From a virus, in the IMG/VR virus record IMGVR_UViG_3300036850_000105, positions 1 to 64,000 of that record: 64,000 nucleotides of DNA; one strand, given 5' to 3'. Made by a program: the position numbers and the translations under genes. The notes under the pieces were generated by a model. That model saw nothing but the letters and a program-made list of their open reading frames with translations. It searched no databases and had not been told where the DNA came from. Positions 38,443 through 47,541 of this stretch are shown here, piece by piece. Position 1 is the first letter of the stretch; each line of letters begins with the position of its first letter.

Positions 38443-39080
38443 CCTTCAGTCCCTACATCGCGACCCCGACCCACGACGCCCGTGTTCACGGCGTCTACAT
38501 GGTAGGCGTCATCGCGGCTTCGCACACGTTCGAGGGTTGCGACTGGGCCATCATCAACGGGACGGGGCTCATGCGGCAGCGTGACAACCTCGTTGCGCGG
38601 TTCCTGGACGGCAAGTGCTCGCACCTCCTGTTCGTGGACTCGGACATCGGGTGGTGCCCGGCCGACGCCCAAAGACTTTTCGATACTGGTGAAGATTTCG
38701 TTGGCGGCACCTACTGCCGCAAGTCCCCCGGCAAGGCTCCTACCGCCATTCTGCTCCCCAATCGGAAGGGTGAGCTCTACGAGGCAACGCACGTTGGTAC
38801 CGGGTTTCTGCTGATCTCCCGCTCCGCCATCGAGCGCATGGTCGAGCGGTTCGCCGCGGACACCTACCAGAGCGCCGGAGAGAGCTACGCGGCGCTCTTT
38901 CACCAGACTATTCACGAAGGCACCGAAGACCTCGCGTTCTGCCGGAAGTGGCGCGAGTGCGGCGGCAAGGTGTGGATGCACACCGGAGTCGTGCTCCCTC
39001 ACTACGACGGGAACACGCCCTACGTCGCCGACGTGAGCGAGCTTCGAAAGCCGGTCGAGGCTGAGCGAGCGGCGGCGTGA
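38439..39080 (+). CDS. GT-A glycosyltransferase-like protein
   Basis: 213 aa, ATG at 38439 (ATGA overlap). N-terminal nucleotide-sugar domain pattern: TGLMRQRDNLVARFLDGKCS, then HLLFVDSDIGWCP with a DxD-type motif at Asp67-Asp69, EDFVGGTYCRKSP, and GTGFLLISRSAIERM. Later EGTEDLAFCRKWRECGGKVW suits the acceptor side. Several phages carry such a protein in the head module. It may glycosylate a virion protein or host surface sugar. Confidence 0.75.
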   Translation: MTFSPYIATPTHDARVHGVYMVGVIAASHTFEGCDWAIINGTGLMRQRDNLVARFLDGKCSHLLFVDSDIGWCPADAQRLFDTGEDFVGGTYCRKSPGKAPTAILLPNRKGELYEATHVGTGFLLISRSAIERMVERFAADTYQSAGESYAALFHQTIHEGTEDLAFCRKWRECGGKVWMHTGVVLPHYDGNTPYVADVSELRKPVEAERAAA

Positions 39081-39523
39081 CTCTCGCCGACGACCTTCTC
39101 CCTGTTGTATTTGACGCACGGTCGATTGCTGGTGACCTCGGCTTCCGCCCGCATTCGGTGGCGGTGGTCATCGAGTACGCGAACGAGACGACTGGGCAGG
39201 GCGGGATCACCAGCGAGCGCACCCCGATCGTCGAGGCGCAGAGCCAGAATCCGCGGATCGTCTGGGAGAAATCCGACGACGTGCCGTTCGGCAACGCGCC
39301 ATCAAACATCATCATGGTCGGGCCGGTCACCCCGAGTGACTCGCTCGACGAGATCTTTACCCGTGAGCTTGGGGCCGGCGAGAGTCGGCTCCTCATAGTC
39401 ACGGGACCGAACAACCCGGACGGCGAACGGTTCGCGATCGTCGACTACGACGCCTCGCGTCCACTGCGCCGGATGATCCGCGCGCAAGGCATGGAGCAAG
39501 CGCTCCAGGGCTTCACCACCTGA
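39077..39523 (+). CDS. Head completion / neck protein (putative), 148 aa
   Basis: GTG at 39077 (GTGA overlap). Beta-rich with AVVIEYANETTGQGG and RFAIVDYDASRPLRRM. Lies between connector and tail completion proteins; assignment by order only. Confidence 0.55.
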   Translation: MTLADDLLPVVFDARSIAGDLGFRPHSVAVVIEYANETTGQGGITSERTPIVEAQSQNPRIVWEKSDDVPFGNAPSNIIMVGPVTPSDSLDEIFTRELGAGESRLLIVTGPNNPDGERFAIVDYDASRPLRRMIRAQGMEQALQGFTT

Positions 39524-39999
39524 TGCCGCTCTTCGGGGATTTCCAGACGCTCAAGCGCTGGGAAAAGAGCATCGGGCAACTCGCGTCGCGCGGACTCGCG
39601 TTCGATTGCGCCAACGAGATGGCGGAGGCGCACCTTCGTCAGGTGGCGCGCGAGTTCGAGACCGAAAGAGACCCGTTTGGCAAGCCCTGGAAGCCAAAGA
39701 AGCGCCCCGACGGCCGCAAGATCCTTCGCGGCAAGACCGGAAACCTTCGGCGGTTCCGCAAAGCCACGATCAATCAGCGCGGGTACAAGATCGGCACGAC
39801 GGCGCCCTACCTCCGGTTCCACCAGTCGGGGACGAGTCGAATGGCGCAGCGCCGCGTGCTCCCCGGCAAACGACTCCCGACGCAGCTCGCCTCCGAGTTC
39901 CGCTCGATCTTCACCAAATACTGCCGGCAACGGCTGAGGCTCATCGGTGGCGGAATCCGAGTTTCGGGCACTGGTTCAGGCGGTACACGCGCAGCTTGA
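39523..39999 (+). CDS. Phage virion morphogenesis (tail completion) protein
   Basis: 158 aa, ATG at 39523 (TGATG overlap). Contains the family's pattern: helical N-terminus, FETERDPFGKPWKPKKRPDG, then LRGKTGNLRRFRKATINQRG and YLRFHQSGTSRM. This is the gpG/gpS-like protein of Mu and P2 relatives, needed to join heads to tails. Confidence 0.8.
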   Translation: MPLFGDFQTLKRWEKSIGQLASRGLAFDCANEMAEAHLRQVAREFETERDPFGKPWKPKKRPDGRKILRGKTGNLRRFRKATINQRGYKIGTTAPYLRFHQSGTSRMAQRRVLPGKRLPTQLASEFRSIFTKYCRQRLRLIGGGIRVSGTGSGGTRAA

Positions 40000-40543
40000 A
40001 ACGATCCTGACGGCCGAAGGGCGCGCGGTTCCCGAGCTCGTGCTTGAGCGCAAGGTCTGGAACGACGCGATCGATCCCTCGCCACCGCGCATCTGCTGGA
40101 TCGAAATGGGCGGGAGGTTTGCCCGTACGGCGAACCCGGTCGTGCCAGCCACGCTGACCGAGCCAATCGCGCCGCAGCCCACTTTCCTCGGTGCGCGCGA
40201 GGCGCTCGCCGGCATCAAGATTTGGCACACGTCCGAGGAGCACGCGACAAGGGTGCTCGATCGCCTCTGGATGGCGGCCGACCGTACCTACCCTGACCGC
40301 TTCATGTGGGACGCGGCGGGTACGGAGTACGAGTTCCGATCGCAAGTGGTCGGCCCGGGAATGCGCCACGGAGTCGAGGTCGTCACCGTCAAGGTACCGA
40401 TCTGGATCCCGGTGGCCAAGAACTACGACGGCGAGTTCGAGATCGTCACCGTCGAAGGCCACCAGCTCCGCGTCGGCATCGCGAATCCTCCTGACGAAGC
40501 GGACGCGACGGTCGAATTCGATCTGAACCGCTGGTCCGGCTGA
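39947..40543 (+). CDS. Tail terminator-like protein, 198 aa
   Basis: GTG at 39947, overlapping the previous gene by 53 bp. Begins FRALVQAVHAQLETILTAEG, then beta strands (VEVVTVKVPIWIPVAKNYDG). The alpha-beta layout and position fit the ring that ends the tail tube. Confidence 0.6.
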   Translation: MAESEFRALVQAVHAQLETILTAEGRAVPELVLERKVWNDAIDPSPPRICWIEMGGRFARTANPVVPATLTEPIAPQPTFLGAREALAGIKIWHTSEEHATRVLDRLWMAADRTYPDRFMWDAAGTEYEFRSQVVGPGMRHGVEVVTVKVPIWIPVAKNYDGEFEIVTVEGHQLRVGIANPPDEADATVEFDLNRWSG

Positions 40544-40610
40544 GCGCGCCGTCCCGCAAAAACAAGCCACTTCCTCACCGCAGCTCCCGCGCTGCCGAGG
40601 CCGAAGTTTC

Positions 40611-41126
40611 ATGAGCGACGAAGCGAAAGCATCGACGAAGGCGGAGAAGTCCACTCCGCAACCCGCGACGGCACCTGCCGCCACGGAGAAGCGCAGCCCG
40701 CGCGAGTGGGCGCTTGCCCTCGGTCACGGCCCGAAGCCGAAAAGGCCGCAACTTGTCGACGAGGGCACGGTCCAGATGCTTTCCAGCCTGCTGGGCTCAG
40801 CCAAGCACGAGGCCGCGAAAGCGCTCCATGGCTGGGACGACCACGAGCACAACGAGGGCGCGCCGATCGAACTCACGAGCGAGGACTACCTCGCCGCGCT
40901 CGCCGCATCTCACCCGGTCGACGTGTACCTGAAGAAGGGCACCAAAGACGAGCGCACGCCCGACGCTGAAGAGGCGGCGCGCGACCGGTGGGGAAACCCG
41001 GTTCTTCACCCGAAATTCGACGGCACGCCGAAGCCGCACCCGGGCGCCCTGTCCAAGCACAAGGGCAACAAGGTGCGCGTCGGCAAGGACGGCCGCGAAT
41101 ACCGCATCGGTGAGAAGGCGAACTGA
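40611..41126 (+). CDS. Hypothetical charged protein before the sheath, 171 aa
   Basis: ATG at 40611. Lys/Pro/Ala-rich disordered N-terminus, then PREWALALGHGPKPKRPQLV and LTSEDYLAALAASHPVDV; basic, polar tail. Overlaps the sheath by one base (TGATG). No family assigned. Confidence 0.6.
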   Translation: MSDEAKASTKAEKSTPQPATAPAATEKRSPREWALALGHGPKPKRPQLVDEGTVQMLSSLLGSAKHEAAKALHGWDDHEHNEGAPIELTSEDYLAALAASHPVDVYLKKGTKDERTPDAEEAARDRWGNPVLHPKFDGTPKPHPGALSKHKGNKVRVGKDGREYRIGEKAN

Positions 41127-42619
41127 TGTCCTACCCCGCGCAATTCGACGTCCAGATCGCAGACGGCGGCCTCGCCCTCGGCGCCGAGCCGGCGGAAGTC
41201 CCGCTCGTCATCGGCTGCTCGAGCGCCGGCACGGTCGCGACCCTCTACGACTTCACGAGCGCGAGCGCCGACGACCAGACCACGGGCGTCAAGGCGACGC
41301 TCGGCTACGGGGCCCTTACCGAGGTCGGCATGCCCGTCCTCAGGGTGGCGGGCCGCGCGCTCTTCCTGAAGCTCACTGGCTCCGTCGCGGCCACCAATTC
41401 GGCCGTCACCGCGACTCGTATCGGCACCTCGGTCGGCACGATCACGCTCTCCGGAGCGGCAACGCGCGACTTCCGCGGTACCGTCGAGATCACGGCCACG
41501 ACGGCCGCCCTGGGCGACGGGAAGTTCCGCTTCTCACTCGACAACAGGAACACCTGGTCGGAGGAGATCACGATCCCGAGCGGCGGGACGTACCTGATGC
41601 CCAATTCCGGCATCACGCTCACGTTCAACCTCCAGGCCGGAACGCCGGACTTTGAGGACGACGACCTGCACACGTTCACGTGCACGCAGGCGCACTGGAA
41701 CACCACCAACCTCTCCGACGGCATCACGGCGCTCCTCGCGTCGGCACTCCTCATCGGCAAGAAGATCCGGAAGGTCTACTTCACGGGCATCCCGCTGGAC
41801 GCGGCGGCGGCGGCCACGAACGCGGCGGCAATCGCTACCCACATGGCGACGCTCGAGGGGTTAGACCACTTCGCGCGGGCCATCATGGATTGCGGGTCGC
41901 TCGACACGACCACGAACGTCCTAGCGAACTACGTCGCCGCCTTCTCGGATACTCGAGTCGCCGCCTGTTACGGCCGCTGCGAGATGACGAGCGCGCTCCC
42001 CACCGTGGGATTCGGGCTCCCGTTCGTCTCGATCATGCAGCCGGTCGCGGTGCGCGCAAGCGAGGCCGAGATCAGCGAGAACCTCGGGCGCGTGAAGTCG
42101 GGTGCCCTCCGCAGCGTCAAGACGACGACGCTTTCGCACGACGAGGGCCGATCAACGGCGTTCTCGGCGAGCAACAAGATCATCACCCTGATGACCCGCC
42201 GCAACCAGACGGGCGGCGCGTACATCACGACCGGCTTCCTGAAGAGCGGCGTCGGCTCGGACTTCCTCTTCTGGGATTACGGCGTCATCACCGACGAGAT
42301 GAGCACCCAGATGGTCATGGCGGCCGACAACTGGGTGAACAGCAAGCTCCGGGCGCTCACGGACGGCTCGGGGAATCTCCATCCCGTGGACGCGCTCCGT
42401 GTCCAGATGAGCCTCACGGGCCCGGTCAAGAGCAAGCTCGACCGGCCGACGAAGGACGGCTTGCCGAGCCACGCGAGCGGTTGGCAGATCATCGTACCGA
42501 CCGACTTCGACTTTCTCACCTTGCGCGAGCTCCGGATGACGGGGCGCATCGTGCCAACGGTGCCAATCGAGGGCGGAACGATCGTCATCGGGCTCACTCG
42601 TCAGCTGGAGGCCGCGTAG
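41126..42619 (+). CDS. Contractile tail sheath protein
   Basis: 497 aa, ATG at 41126. Sheath proteins of the DUF2586/Mu-like kind show the same order: an N-terminal embellishment, a middle with NAAAIATHMATLEGLDHFAR, and the conserved C-terminal part (DALRVQMSLTGPVKSKLDR ... LTLRELRMTGRIVPTVPIEG). Followed by a tube gene and frameshifted chaperone. Establishes myovirus morphology. Confidence 0.85.
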   Translation: MSYPAQFDVQIADGGLALGAEPAEVPLVIGCSSAGTVATLYDFTSASADDQTTGVKATLGYGALTEVGMPVLRVAGRALFLKLTGSVAATNSAVTATRIGTSVGTITLSGAATRDFRGTVEITATTAALGDGKFRFSLDNRNTWSEEITIPSGGTYLMPNSGITLTFNLQAGTPDFEDDDLHTFTCTQAHWNTTNLSDGITALLASALLIGKKIRKVYFTGIPLDAAAAATNAAAIATHMATLEGLDHFARAIMDCGSLDTTTNVLANYVAAFSDTRVAACYGRCEMTSALPTVGFGLPFVSIMQPVAVRASEAEISENLGRVKSGALRSVKTTTLSHDEGRSTAFSASNKIITLMTRRNQTGGAYITTGFLKSGVGSDFLFWDYGVITDEMSTQMVMAADNWVNSKLRALTDGSGNLHPVDALRVQMSLTGPVKSKLDRPTKDGLPSHASGWQIIVPTDFDFLTLRELRMTGRIVPTVPIEGGTIVIGLTRQLEAA

Positions 42620-42620
42620 C

Positions 42621-43112
42621 ATGCCCGCGCAAGTTCAAAAGGCCGCGTTCGACTTCCAATCGCAGACCGTCACGATCGACCTCTGTGTCATCGAGGGCGA
42701 TCAGCTGCGTCTGCTCCTGTCACTGCCCTTCGCGGACGGTGTTCGCGAGTGCAACTACACGGACACGGCAGAGTTCGAGGCCATGTACGGTTCGAATCGC
42801 CTACCTCAGGATTTCACGGACAGCGTGTTTTCGTTCGAGGGCTCGCTCACGTTCGAACGCTATTGGACCAACTACATCGAAGACGTGCTCGAGGACTTGG
42901 GCATCGGGTACGCGATGGCGCGACTCAATATCGCGTCGAACCTTTACCGCGGCGGCAGCATCCCCGCGCGCCAAGACGTGCTCTGGAGCTGCAAGGTCAA
43001 GAGTTGGGAGTCTGCTTTCAAGCAGGGCCCCGAGGCCATGATGGTCCCACTCAGCCTGACGCCGCTCAACATCTACCGGAACGGGCGCGACCCGTTCGGG
43101 AACACGCTCTGA
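42621..43112 (+). CDS. Tail tube protein
   Basis: 163 aa, ATG at 42621. Beta-rich, VQKAAFDFQSQTVTIDLCVI, and LTPLNIYRNGRDPFGNTL at the end. Position straight after the sheath and before the tail chaperone is the fixed place of the myovirus tube. Confidence 0.8.
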   Translation: MPAQVQKAAFDFQSQTVTIDLCVIEGDQLRLLLSLPFADGVRECNYTDTAEFEAMYGSNRLPQDFTDSVFSFEGSLTFERYWTNYIEDVLEDLGIGYAMARLNIASNLYRGGSIPARQDVLWSCKVKSWESAFKQGPEAMMVPLSLTPLNIYRNGRDPFGNTL

Positions 43113-43156
43113 CGAACAAGTAGACGCAATTTAGCGCCTACCACGGAGGCACACAC

Positions 43157-43519
43157 GTGGCAGACGAACAAACCCCCAGTCCATCCCCAGAACTCACGCC
43201 CGAAGAGCGGCGCCAGGTCGACGAGCTCAAGAAGAAGCACGGGCTCGTCCGTCCGATGCGGATCCATGGACGCCTCACGGTGTTCCGGAAGCCGACTCGC
43301 GCGGAGTGGGCCAGGTTCGAAGGCGAGCCGCGCAAACACCCGCCCGGGCGCTTCGACGAGTACACACACGAGGACAATCTCATCCTCGCGATGTGTTGCG
43401 TCGGCGACGCGACGGCCATCCTCGAGGAAGCCCCGGCTCTCCACGACCTCTTGTTCCAGGCGGTGAAGGATCTGGCTTTCGGCCAGAGGGTGGACGTTCA
43501 ACTCCTGGGAAAAGACTAG
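43157..43519 (+). CDS. Tail assembly chaperone, short (unshifted) product
   Basis: 120 aa, GTG at 43157. Charged N-terminus, RPMRIHGRLTVFRKPTRAEW, then a helical part typical of tail chaperones (MCCVGDATAILEEAPALHDL). Ends LGKD at TAG 43517-43519, immediately after a slippery heptamer. Binds the tape measure protein during tail assembly. Confidence 0.8.
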   Translation: MADEQTPSPSPELTPEERRQVDELKKKHGLVRPMRIHGRLTVFRKPTRAEWARFEGEPRKHPPGRFDEYTHEDNLILAMCCVGDATAILEEAPALHDLLFQAVKDLAFGQRVDVQLLGKD

Positions 43520-43701
43520 AAACGGCCCGAAGCGACCTCCTAGAGGGCGCTCGGGCCGTTTTGGCTTTGTCGGGTACGTACGAGCGCGACGAGTACGGCG
43601 ACCCCACCGAGGACGCGCTGCTCGGTGCGCTGATGGTGGCCGACGATCAAGCCACGAACGCGACGATCGCGCGGCTCATACACAAGGCCTGGTTCAAGTA
43701 A
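43157..43701 (+). CDS. Tail assembly chaperone, -1 frameshift fusion product
   Basis: A -1 slip at GGGAAAA (43507-43513) joins the 119 residues of the short product to a second frame read from 43513, giving RLETARSDLLEGARAVLALS and onward to HKAWFK; about 181 aa. The same arrangement (gpG/gpGT of lambda and equivalents in myoviruses) uses a low ratio of fusion to short protein. The extension frame has no good start of its own. Confidence 0.8.
43507..43560 (+). promoter_or_regulatory. Programmed -1 frameshift signal
   Basis: Slippery heptamer G GGA AAA in the correct phase (CTG GGA AAA GAC), a 7-nt spacer (43514-43520), then a perfect 10-bp stem AACGGCCCGA (43521-43530) with TCGGGCCGTT (43551-43560) and a 20-nt loop. 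All three classical elements are present, in the tail chaperone where such signals are expected. Confidence 0.85.
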
Positions 43702-43702
43702 C

Positions 43703-45217
43703 GTGGCAGCCGACACCGCAGACTTCTACCTACGCCTGCATGAGCAGGTGAATGCGCCGGCGCGACGCGCAGAGGCGGCCGTGCGCCGTCTGTCGGGTGG
43801 GCTCGTCACGTCGCGACGGGAGCTCGGCCGCACGGAAGCGGCGATGCGCAAGCACTTCGCGCTGGAGCAGAAGAACGCGGGCGACGTTGGGCCTGTTTTC
43901 GGCGGCAAGCTGTCCGCGTATGGCGTCGCCGCGATCACAGGCGCGGCACTTGCGGCCACGGCAGCAGTGGCGGCCATTGGCGTCTCTTTCGCCACCGCAA
44001 CGGCGCACGCCCTCGACTTCGGCCAACGCTCCCGCCTGGCCTTCGGCTCCCTCATGGGCGACGCCCGCCTGGGGCGCGAGGAGTTCAACTTCGTCCGCGG
44101 CGAAGCGCAGCGGCTGGGCCTCGACATCGAGGATACGACCGACGACTACCGGAAGCTCCTCGCTGCCCAATTCGAGGTAGGCCAGGCTCGCGAGCTGCTC
44201 CGCGCGTCCGCCGACATGCAGGCGCTCGGCGCCACGGCCGACGACGTGAAGGGCATCCTTCGCGCGATCAGCCAGATCAAGATGAAGGGCGTCCTCCAGG
44301 CGGAGGAGCTCACGGGGCAGCTCGCCGATCGCGGCATCTCGGCTGAGCTCGTTTACCGAGAGCTAGAAAAGCGGCTTGGCAAGACTCGCAAGGAGATCCT
44401 TGCGATGCAGAAGGGCAAGGAGATCACCTCCGAGTTCGCCATCCCCGCGATCATCCAAGCGATCAAGATCAAGGCTCACGAGGAGAACGTCGGCGACATA
44501 GCGACCAAGTTCGCGAGCACGAAGATCAGCGGCATGCTCGCCCAGATGAAGGGGGCGATCAAAAACACCCTCATCGACATCGGGAGCGAACTTGAGGCGC
44601 CGACGACGAACCTCGTGGCGCGCATATTCGAGGACTTCCAGCGGGACCTCCCGATCATCAAGAACACGATGAGCGTCGTCGCCAACGAGATGTTCTTCCT
44701 GCTCTCCGCGGGTGCCGACAAAGTCAAAAACGACATCGGGGGACTGGGCAACGTTGCGCTCTTCCTCGGCGAAGCCTTCTTCTTCGCAGAAGACGCCGTG
44801 CGGGCGCTCTTCTACGCGTTCTCGCCCCTCAAGGTGGTGCTCGCCGGTATCGAGGCTCTCGTGTTCGCGATTCAGGGTGATTTCGACATGGCGGCGAAGG
44901 CCGGGAAGGCTTTCATGACGGGCCGCTCGGACGTTTCGCGCTGGAACATCGCCACCTCGGAGGAGCGCATCGCTGAGCGCATGGATCTGAACACCCGCGC
45001 GGAGGCGCTCAGGCTCCGCGGCACGACCGCTGGACTCGAGAATCGCGGCGTGGCGTCAGCCCCGGGCGCGGCTGGCGGCAAAGTCGTCAACATCGGCACC
45101 CTGAACCAGACGACCAACGTCGAAGCGGTCGATCACAAGGGCGACCCGAACGCGGCCGGTGAAGAGGTCGGCGCCGCGGCCCTCAAGAAGTTTCTCGGCG
45201 CGATCGAGACCGCCTGA
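43703..45217 (+). CDS. Tape measure protein (short)
   Basis: 504 aa, GTG at 43703. Helical start, two hydrophobic helices (YGVAAITGAALAATAAVAAIG and a segment near 345-395), long amphipathic stretches (LRASADMQALGATADDVKGI). Follows the tail chaperone as always. Tape measure length fixes tail length; at 504 residues the tail would be unusually short for a myovirus. Confidence 0.8.
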   Translation: MAADTADFYLRLHEQVNAPARRAEAAVRRLSGGLVTSRRELGRTEAAMRKHFALEQKNAGDVGPVFGGKLSAYGVAAITGAALAATAAVAAIGVSFATATAHALDFGQRSRLAFGSLMGDARLGREEFNFVRGEAQRLGLDIEDTTDDYRKLLAAQFEVGQARELLRASADMQALGATADDVKGILRAISQIKMKGVLQAEELTGQLADRGISAELVYRELEKRLGKTRKEILAMQKGKEITSEFAIPAIIQAIKIKAHEENVGDIATKFASTKISGMLAQMKGAIKNTLIDIGSELEAPTTNLVARIFEDFQRDLPIIKNTMSVVANEMFFLLSAGADKVKNDIGGLGNVALFLGEAFFFAEDAVRALFYAFSPLKVVLAGIEALVFAIQGDFDMAAKAGKAFMTGRSDVSRWNIATSEERIAERMDLNTRAEALRLRGTTAGLENRGVASAPGAAGGKVVNIGTLNQTTNVEAVDHKGDPNAAGEEVGAAALKKFLGAIETA

Positions 45218-45957
45218 TGAAGCTCACGCGGCGGGCGTTCCTTCTGGCGCCACTCGCCGCCTTCGTCACCACCGAAAACACCCACGCAATGGCCGCCACC
45301 GAACCCGCCGGCACGCCCGCATGGGACGGCTCGCACGCGAATTCCAAGGACTGGGACAACCCCATCCTCGGCGAAGCGAAGCTCCCGGGCTTCTGGTCCG
45401 TGCAGGGCCTCAAGCTCGCCATCGAGGTGCAGACCAAGAAGGCGAAGGGTAGCGACCAGCCGACGAGCAAAGACCTCGGCTCGGAGTCGTCGAAATTCAA
45501 GCTCGTCGGCGAGATGAACACGAGCCACCTCGCGGCCTACGAGGGCGTGCTCACACAGATCAATCCGCGGCGCCCAGGTCGTGAACGTGCGCCGGTCGGC
45601 ATCATTCACCCCCTTGTAAACCTTCACGGCATCGTCGCCGTCCGCATTCTATCGATCGATACCGACCAACCGAAAGCCGGCAAACCCTGGGTCGTCACGA
45701 TCCACCTCGAGGAGTGGTTCGACGCACCCAAGGAAACGAAGAACGTGAAGAAGCTCCAGCCGCCCGCGGGCCGCGGATCGATGACCAATCGCGAGGCGGC
45801 AAACGTCCTACTAGCGGACAAGCTGGCGCGCGATGCGATTGAGCGGAATCGAAGGGACGGGCTGAAAAACTTGAGTGCGATGCCCGACAACCCCGAGACG
45901 GTCATGGACAGCTTCAACGACGACGATCTCGGCGCTGGCGGCGGCAGAGGATTCTAG
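45217..45957 (+). CDS. Tail/baseplate protein with Tat-like signal sequence
   Basis: 246 aa, ATG at 45217 (TGATG overlap). N-terminus has twin Arg (LTRRAFLLAPLAAF, Arg5-Arg6), a hydrophobic core and an AMA site near 24-26, i.e. a typical Tat signal. The rest (LAIEVQTKKAKGSDQ, HPLVNLHGIVAVRILSID, VTIHLEEWFDAPK) looks like a phage tail protein following the tape measure. If translation starts at ATG 45289 the signal would vanish. See findings. Confidence 0.6.
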   Translation: MKLTRRAFLLAPLAAFVTTENTHAMAATEPAGTPAWDGSHANSKDWDNPILGEAKLPGFWSVQGLKLAIEVQTKKAKGSDQPTSKDLGSESSKFKLVGEMNTSHLAAYEGVLTQINPRRPGRERAPVGIIHPLVNLHGIVAVRILSIDTDQPKAGKPWVVTIHLEEWFDAPKETKNVKKLQPPAGRGSMTNREAANVLLADKLARDAIERNRRDGLKNLSAMPDNPETVMDSFNDDDLGAGGGRGF

Positions 45958-47538
45958 TTGGCGCTCTCACTCACGCAGCGAAAGAAGATCGAGGCCGCGG
46001 TCGGCATCGCCGTCGAAAAGGCGATCCCGGCGGAGCTCTCGGCTCAGCTCTCGCTCGACGCTACAGCCCTCGCGTCACTCGGCGGCGCCCTCACCACTTC
46101 CGTTCGGTCAAAGCTTGCGGCCGAGCTCGGGATCGGCGCGGTCGCGACCGTCGGGACTGGTGTCGAGGTGACCGGCGCGGTGAGTCTGAATGCCTCCGTG
46201 TCAGCTGGAGCCGCTTCGCCCACGTTCGGAGTCGCCGCCGTCGGGCGCCTGCAATCGAGCCTAAACGCCAAGCTGACGGCCGCCATCGAGGCCTCGCTCC
46301 TCGGCATCGGCCTATCAACGTCCGAGCGAGAAGAGGCGCGCCGAACCCTCACGCCGAGGCTCACCGATGCCCTCGCGCGCGGTGTCCGCTCGGCCGTCGC
46401 CTCGCCGACCGCCTACCCGAGCGGCGCCGGGGCACCAGTTCTCGACGCCGAGGTGACGATGCAGCGCGTCGGCACGTGGCACGCCGAGGTGACGCTCGAT
46501 CTCGACGAGGAACAGGCGCCGAGCGGGCTTCTCGTCTTCCAGATCGATGGCATCGAGTTTCGCGGGACCGTTTTGCCGTCCCGCTCCGGCGCGCACGCAG
46601 GCAAGACGAAGGTCAAGGTCGTTGGTGGAGCCGGCGGTCTCCAGCGCGACCTCGACCCACGAAACTACGCGGGCGGCGTCACGCGCGTGCGGACGGTCGT
46701 GGCGGACATCCTCCGGGATGCCGGCGAAACGCTCTCCACCGAGTCGCAGGCGTCTGTCCTCGACGCCCAGATCCCCGCCTGGCAGCGCTCGAAGGGCCCC
46801 GGGCAAGTGGCGCTCACCAAGCTACTCGACCGGCAGGGCGCGACGTGGCGCACGCTCCGTGACGGCACCATTTGGGTCGGCGTGGACGGTTGGCCCGAGG
46901 TCACCCCGACCGGCGTCGTGACGGACGAGGATTGGGCTACGGGATCGATCACCATCGAACCGAACGAGCCCAGCATCGTTCCCGGCGTCATCTGCCGAGG
47001 GCAGCGCGTCGAGTCCGTTACGCACCGGGTCGGGCGCCGCGGGTCCACGCAAGAGCTGAATGCCAACGGCGTGCGGTCAGCAATGGACGCGTTTCTCAGG
47101 CGCATCCGCTCCGAGACGGAGTATGCCTACCGGTACCGCTGCAAAGTGGACCGACAGAAGGCGAGCGGCCGGGTCGACGTCACGGTCACGGACGACCGCA
47201 TGAAGGGGCGCGGCGTCGGTGACTGCAACGTCCGCGTCGGCATCCCGATCGCGACGCTCAAGCTGCTCCCCGGTGCGACTTGCTTGGTTGGCTGGGAAGA
47301 TGGTGATCCGGCGATACCGTACGTAACGGGTTTCGACCAAGGGGCGTTCGCGACGAGCATTCAAGTCGGCGACCAGGCGCGCGGGGCGGCTTACGTGGGT
47401 GGCACAGTCACGGTCCCCTGGCCGCCTGTTTTGCCATTCTCGGGCACGGTTGGCGGCGCTCCCGCGGTGGGCGTGATCACGGTCGTAGAGGCCGGCGTTG
47501 GCATCATCGAGACGGGCTCTGACCAGCTCTTGGTGTAG
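45958..47538 (+). CDS. Baseplate hub protein (gpD/late control-like)
   Basis: 526 aa, TTG at 45958 directly after the previous TAG. N-terminal about 160 residues are Ala/Gly-rich helices; the middle has IPAWQRSKGPGQVALTKLLD and GATWRTLRDGTIWVGVDGWP, the pattern of hub proteins. The C-terminus is strand-rich (IPIATLKLLPGATCLVGWED, GTVTVPWPPVLPFSG), suggestive of an OB-fold/spike part. Forms the central hub and possibly part of the spike. Confidence 0.65.
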   Translation: MALSLTQRKKIEAAVGIAVEKAIPAELSAQLSLDATALASLGGALTTSVRSKLAAELGIGAVATVGTGVEVTGAVSLNASVSAGAASPTFGVAAVGRLQSSLNAKLTAAIEASLLGIGLSTSEREEARRTLTPRLTDALARGVRSAVASPTAYPSGAGAPVLDAEVTMQRVGTWHAEVTLDLDEEQAPSGLLVFQIDGIEFRGTVLPSRSGAHAGKTKVKVVGGAGGLQRDLDPRNYAGGVTRVRTVVADILRDAGETLSTESQASVLDAQIPAWQRSKGPGQVALTKLLDRQGATWRTLRDGTIWVGVDGWPEVTPTGVVTDEDWATGSITIEPNEPSIVPGVICRGQRVESVTHRVGRRGSTQELNANGVRSAMDAFLRRIRSETEYAYRYRCKVDRQKASGRVDVTVTDDRMKGRGVGDCNVRVGIPIATLKLLPGATCLVGWEDGDPAIPYVTGFDQGAFATSIQVGDQARGAAYVGGTVTVPWPPVLPFSGTVGGAPAVGVITVVEAGVGIIETGSDQLLV

Positions 47539-47541
47539 CCC

